Positions 62,436 through 64,000 of a stretch of DNA of 64,000 nt are shown piece by piece. Below the pieces are notes generated by a model. The model saw only the letters and a program-made list of their open reading frames with translations. It was not told the origin of the DNA and did no database searches. The translations under genes were made by a program, and so were the position numbers. Origin of the DNA: Fictibacillus fluitans (GTDB taxonomy: Bacteria > Bacillota > Bacilli > Bacillales > Fictibacillaceae); NCBI RefSeq assembly GCF_030418125.1, contig NZ_JAUHTR010000001.1, positions 372,001 to 436,000 on the forward strand. Reading direction: 5' to 3'. Position 1 is the stretch's first letter, and each line of letters starts with the position of its first letter.

Positions 62436-63104
62436 TTAATCAATGATTTCTTTTTTTCCGTGAATGATATTGCCGTTCAATGCCTGAGTGGCCAGGCTAT
62501 CTGCCTCTTTATTTTCATTTCGGTTCAAAAGTTCATAGACAGGCTGGAGCCCGAGTTTTTTTATTTTTTCCTCGATCCTGTCCATCCATCGCTGAAGGTC
62601 TTCTTCATAGCAAGGCCATTCGCCGCTCATCTGATGGATCACACCCATTGAATCGCCTTTAATTGTTACGGAAGTATGGTGAACGCCCAGTGCGTCCAAC
62701 TTATTGACAAGAAGCCAGAGAGCCGCATATTCCGATTCACTGTTGGATGCGATTTCGTCGAACGCAGCATTGGTGCGCACCCGGTATTGCTTGTGGCTTT
62801 GTGTATAATAAATAGCCACCCCCTGGCCGGATTCCCGGCTATCCTTTTGAAAGCCTCCGTCGAAATAAGCAACAATATCCGCCGGCTCTGTTTCAATCAC
62901 TGCGACCATTTTTTGAAGCTCTTTCCTGGACCAATAAACACCTGTTTCATCCATAAAGCTTATGTTGCCGAGTCGGCCTGTTTTCTCAATGTCAGCTGCA
63001 AGCAGGACCGCCTGCCCAACTGTAACCGGGTCTGAAACAAATCGAATTTTTTCTTTCGACTTTGCAGGTTTGTATTCCCATTCCAGTGTCAGTTTCAAAA
63101 CCAT
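62436..63104 (-). CDS. ypeP: RNase H-like protein YpeP
   Basis: 222 residues from the Met at 63104. A short N-terminal domain (LTLEWEYKPAKSKEKIRFVSDPVTVGQAVLLAADIEKTGR) precedes an RNase H domain. Acidic residues are in VAYFDGGFQKDSRESGQGVAIYY, SNSESEYAALWLLV, TIKGDSMGVIHQM and NKEADSLATQAL. These are the D-E-D-D positions. Matches B. subtilis YpeP, whose RNase activity has not been firmly shown. Divergent from ypdQ. Confidence 0.88.
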   Translation of the reverse strand: MVLKLTLEWEYKPAKSKEKIRFVSDPVTVGQAVLLAADIEKTGRLGNISFMDETGVYWSRKELQKMVAVIETEPADIVAYFDGGFQKDSRESGQGVAIYYTQSHKQYRVRTNAAFDEIASNSESEYAALWLLVNKLDALGVHHTSVTIKGDSMGVIHQMSGEWPCYEEDLQRWMDRIEEKIKKLGLQPVYELLNRNENKEADSLATQALNGNIIHGKKEIID

Positions 63105-63181
63105 GACCTCCACTCTTAAGTTAATCTCCTACCTTATTGTATCCCATTTGGCTATAATAGAACTATCAGGAGGGATGATAT

Positions 63182-63580
63182 GTGATTGAAGTTTATATTG
63201 ACGGAGCAAGCGCGGGAGACCCGGGGCCGTCCGGTGCGGGAATCTTCATAAAACTGGGAAACGGGAAGGTGGAACAGCACAGCATTCCGCTTGGCTGCCT
63301 GTCCAACCATGAAGCTGAGTTCAAAGCCTTGCTTCTTGCTCTTGATATTTGTCTGGAAAAGAAGTATGATCCTGTGTCATTCCGAACGGATTCACAGGCG
63401 GTTGAGCGGGCGGTTGATAAACGGTTTGCCAAAGACAAACGATATGACAGCCTTCTTCAGCAGGCGCTCGAAAAGATCGAAGCATTACAATTGTTTTTTA
63501 TCAAATGGATTCCAAGCAAACAGAACAAAGTCGCTGACGATCTTGCCCGCAAGGCGGTTCAGCTGAATAAAATTACATAA
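63182..63580 (+). CDS. ypdQ: RNase H-fold protein YpdQ
   Basis: 132 residues from a GTG at 63182 with TCAGGAGGGATGATAT. RNase HI fold with VYIDGASAGDPGPSGAGIFI, NHEAEFKALLLAL, FRTDSQAVERAV and NKVADDLARKAV giving the catalytic acidic set. Matches YpdQ. The window therefore has two divergent RNase H-like genes side by side, as in B. subtilis. Confidence 0.88.
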   Translation: MIEVYIDGASAGDPGPSGAGIFIKLGNGKVEQHSIPLGCLSNHEAEFKALLLALDICLEKKYDPVSFRTDSQAVERAVDKRFAKDKRYDSLLQQALEKIEALQLFFIKWIPSKQNKVADDLARKAVQLNKIT

Positions 63581-63598
63581 AAAAAGAGCGGAACATGA

Positions 63599-64000
63599 TC
63601 AGCCCACTCTCACATTGATTTCAAGTTTGGATAATTCATCTTTTAATAATGAACGATTGACCCGGATCCGGACATCATCAAAATTTAAATCCAGAATACC
63701 AGGGACATCTCTGTATATCTCACAAAGGTCCCGGCTCAGGAACGCCATCTCACGGCCAAGCTGAAGCTTCTTGAAATATCTTTTGTACTTAACATCCAGT
63801 TCATCCACGCATTCATAAATGCCTTCCACGCTTCCGTATTGCTGAACCAGAGGCAATGCGGCTTTCTCGCCGACTCCTGCTACACCGGGGATATTGTCAC
63901 TTTTATCCCCGAGCAATGCTTTCACATCAATCCATTGGGAAGGCTCTATTCCGTATTCATCACGGAAGTCATGCACGGTATATTTAATCTCACCTTTTTT
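63599..64000 (-). CDS. ypcP: 5'-3' exonuclease (YpcP-like), partial
   Basis: The C-terminal 134 residues; the gene runs off the right edge of the window and its start is not seen. The helix-hairpin-helix GDKSDNIPGVAGVGEKAALPLVQQYGSVEG matches the flap-nuclease domain of DNA polymerase I. It ends in a short tail (DELSKLEINVRVG) rather than a polymerase, as in free-standing YpcP/ExoR, which removes RNA primers or flaps. Confidence 0.88.
   Translation of the reverse strand, partial: KKGEIKYTVHDFRDEYGIEPSQWIDVKALLGDKSDNIPGVAGVGEKAALPLVQQYGSVEGIYECVDELDVKYKRYFKKLQLGREMAFLSRDLCEIYRDVPGILDLNFDDVRIRVNRSLLKDELSKLEINVRVG

Overview
The window reads as chromosome of a low-to-mid GC, spore-forming Bacillaceae species. 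Support comes from the gene families (squalene-hopene/sporulenol cyclase, KapB, YppC, YpeP/YpdQ/YpcP, a YycC-like protein, bacilliredoxin, CvfB, a YdfJ-type MMPL transporter), strong AGGAGG ribosome sites, and many intrinsic terminators. I cannot name the species from the sequence.

Layout. (1) 1-5.3 kb, host: proC, a YjdF-type membrane protein, a fructosamine-kinase gene broken by an in-frame stop, a squalene-hopene-cyclase family gene, an SGNH hydrolase, then tRNA-Pro(GGG). (2) 5312-26102: an integrated element of about 20.7 kb bounded by 55-bp perfect direct repeats made of the 3' part of tRNA-Pro. The left copy completes a functional tRNA and the right copy is the tRNA 3' fragment. A tyrosine recombinase lies directly downstream of the tRNA. 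(3) 26.1-38.6 kb, host: tRNA-like remnant, DUF47-Pit phosphate transport, YppC, DUF502-D-amino-acid transaminase, nadE, kapB, and the fruRKA fructose operon. (4) 38.6-64 kb, host: trhO and tRNA-Arg(UCG), amidase, threonine aldolase, methyltransferase, MMPL transporter, plsY, an Amt/DUF294/exonuclease operon, brxA, pncA, MgtC, DUF485-acetate symporter, APC permease, cvfB, fhs, ferredoxin, HD hydrolase, two RNase H-fold proteins and a partial 5'-3' exonuclease.

The element is the unusual part. Most of it is one minus-strand block (about 20.3 down to 8.6 kb): a zinc-finger/PD-(D/E)XK-type nuclease, a RepL-like protein with two winged-helix units, several small unknown genes, then a 1840-residue phage tape-measure protein carrying lytic-transglycosylase and LysM segments, then more small genes. 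I find no capsid, portal, terminase, major tail, tail-tip, holin or conjugation gene. A 1.2-kb AT-rich gene-free stretch (21.7-22.9 kb) has a perfect DnaA box, short repeats and perfect inverted repeats and is a candidate replication origin. The rightward genes include a secreted bacteriocin-like protein with a small membrane partner, a secreted or membrane coiled-coil protein, a DUF2188 protein and an SRA-like/HNH endonuclease. A leftward two-gene cassette next to the integrase (331-aa soluble protein plus 163-aa four-TM protein) looks like a candidate defence or toxin pair.

My reading (inference): a replicating, integrating, phage-satellite-like or phage-plasmid-derived element that keeps a lone tape measure, perhaps to exploit a helper phage's tail, and carries competition and defence cargo. 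Its integrase seems to be expressed by read-through of tRNA-Pro across a structured leader whose terminator-like hairpin overlaps the integrase ribosome binding site.
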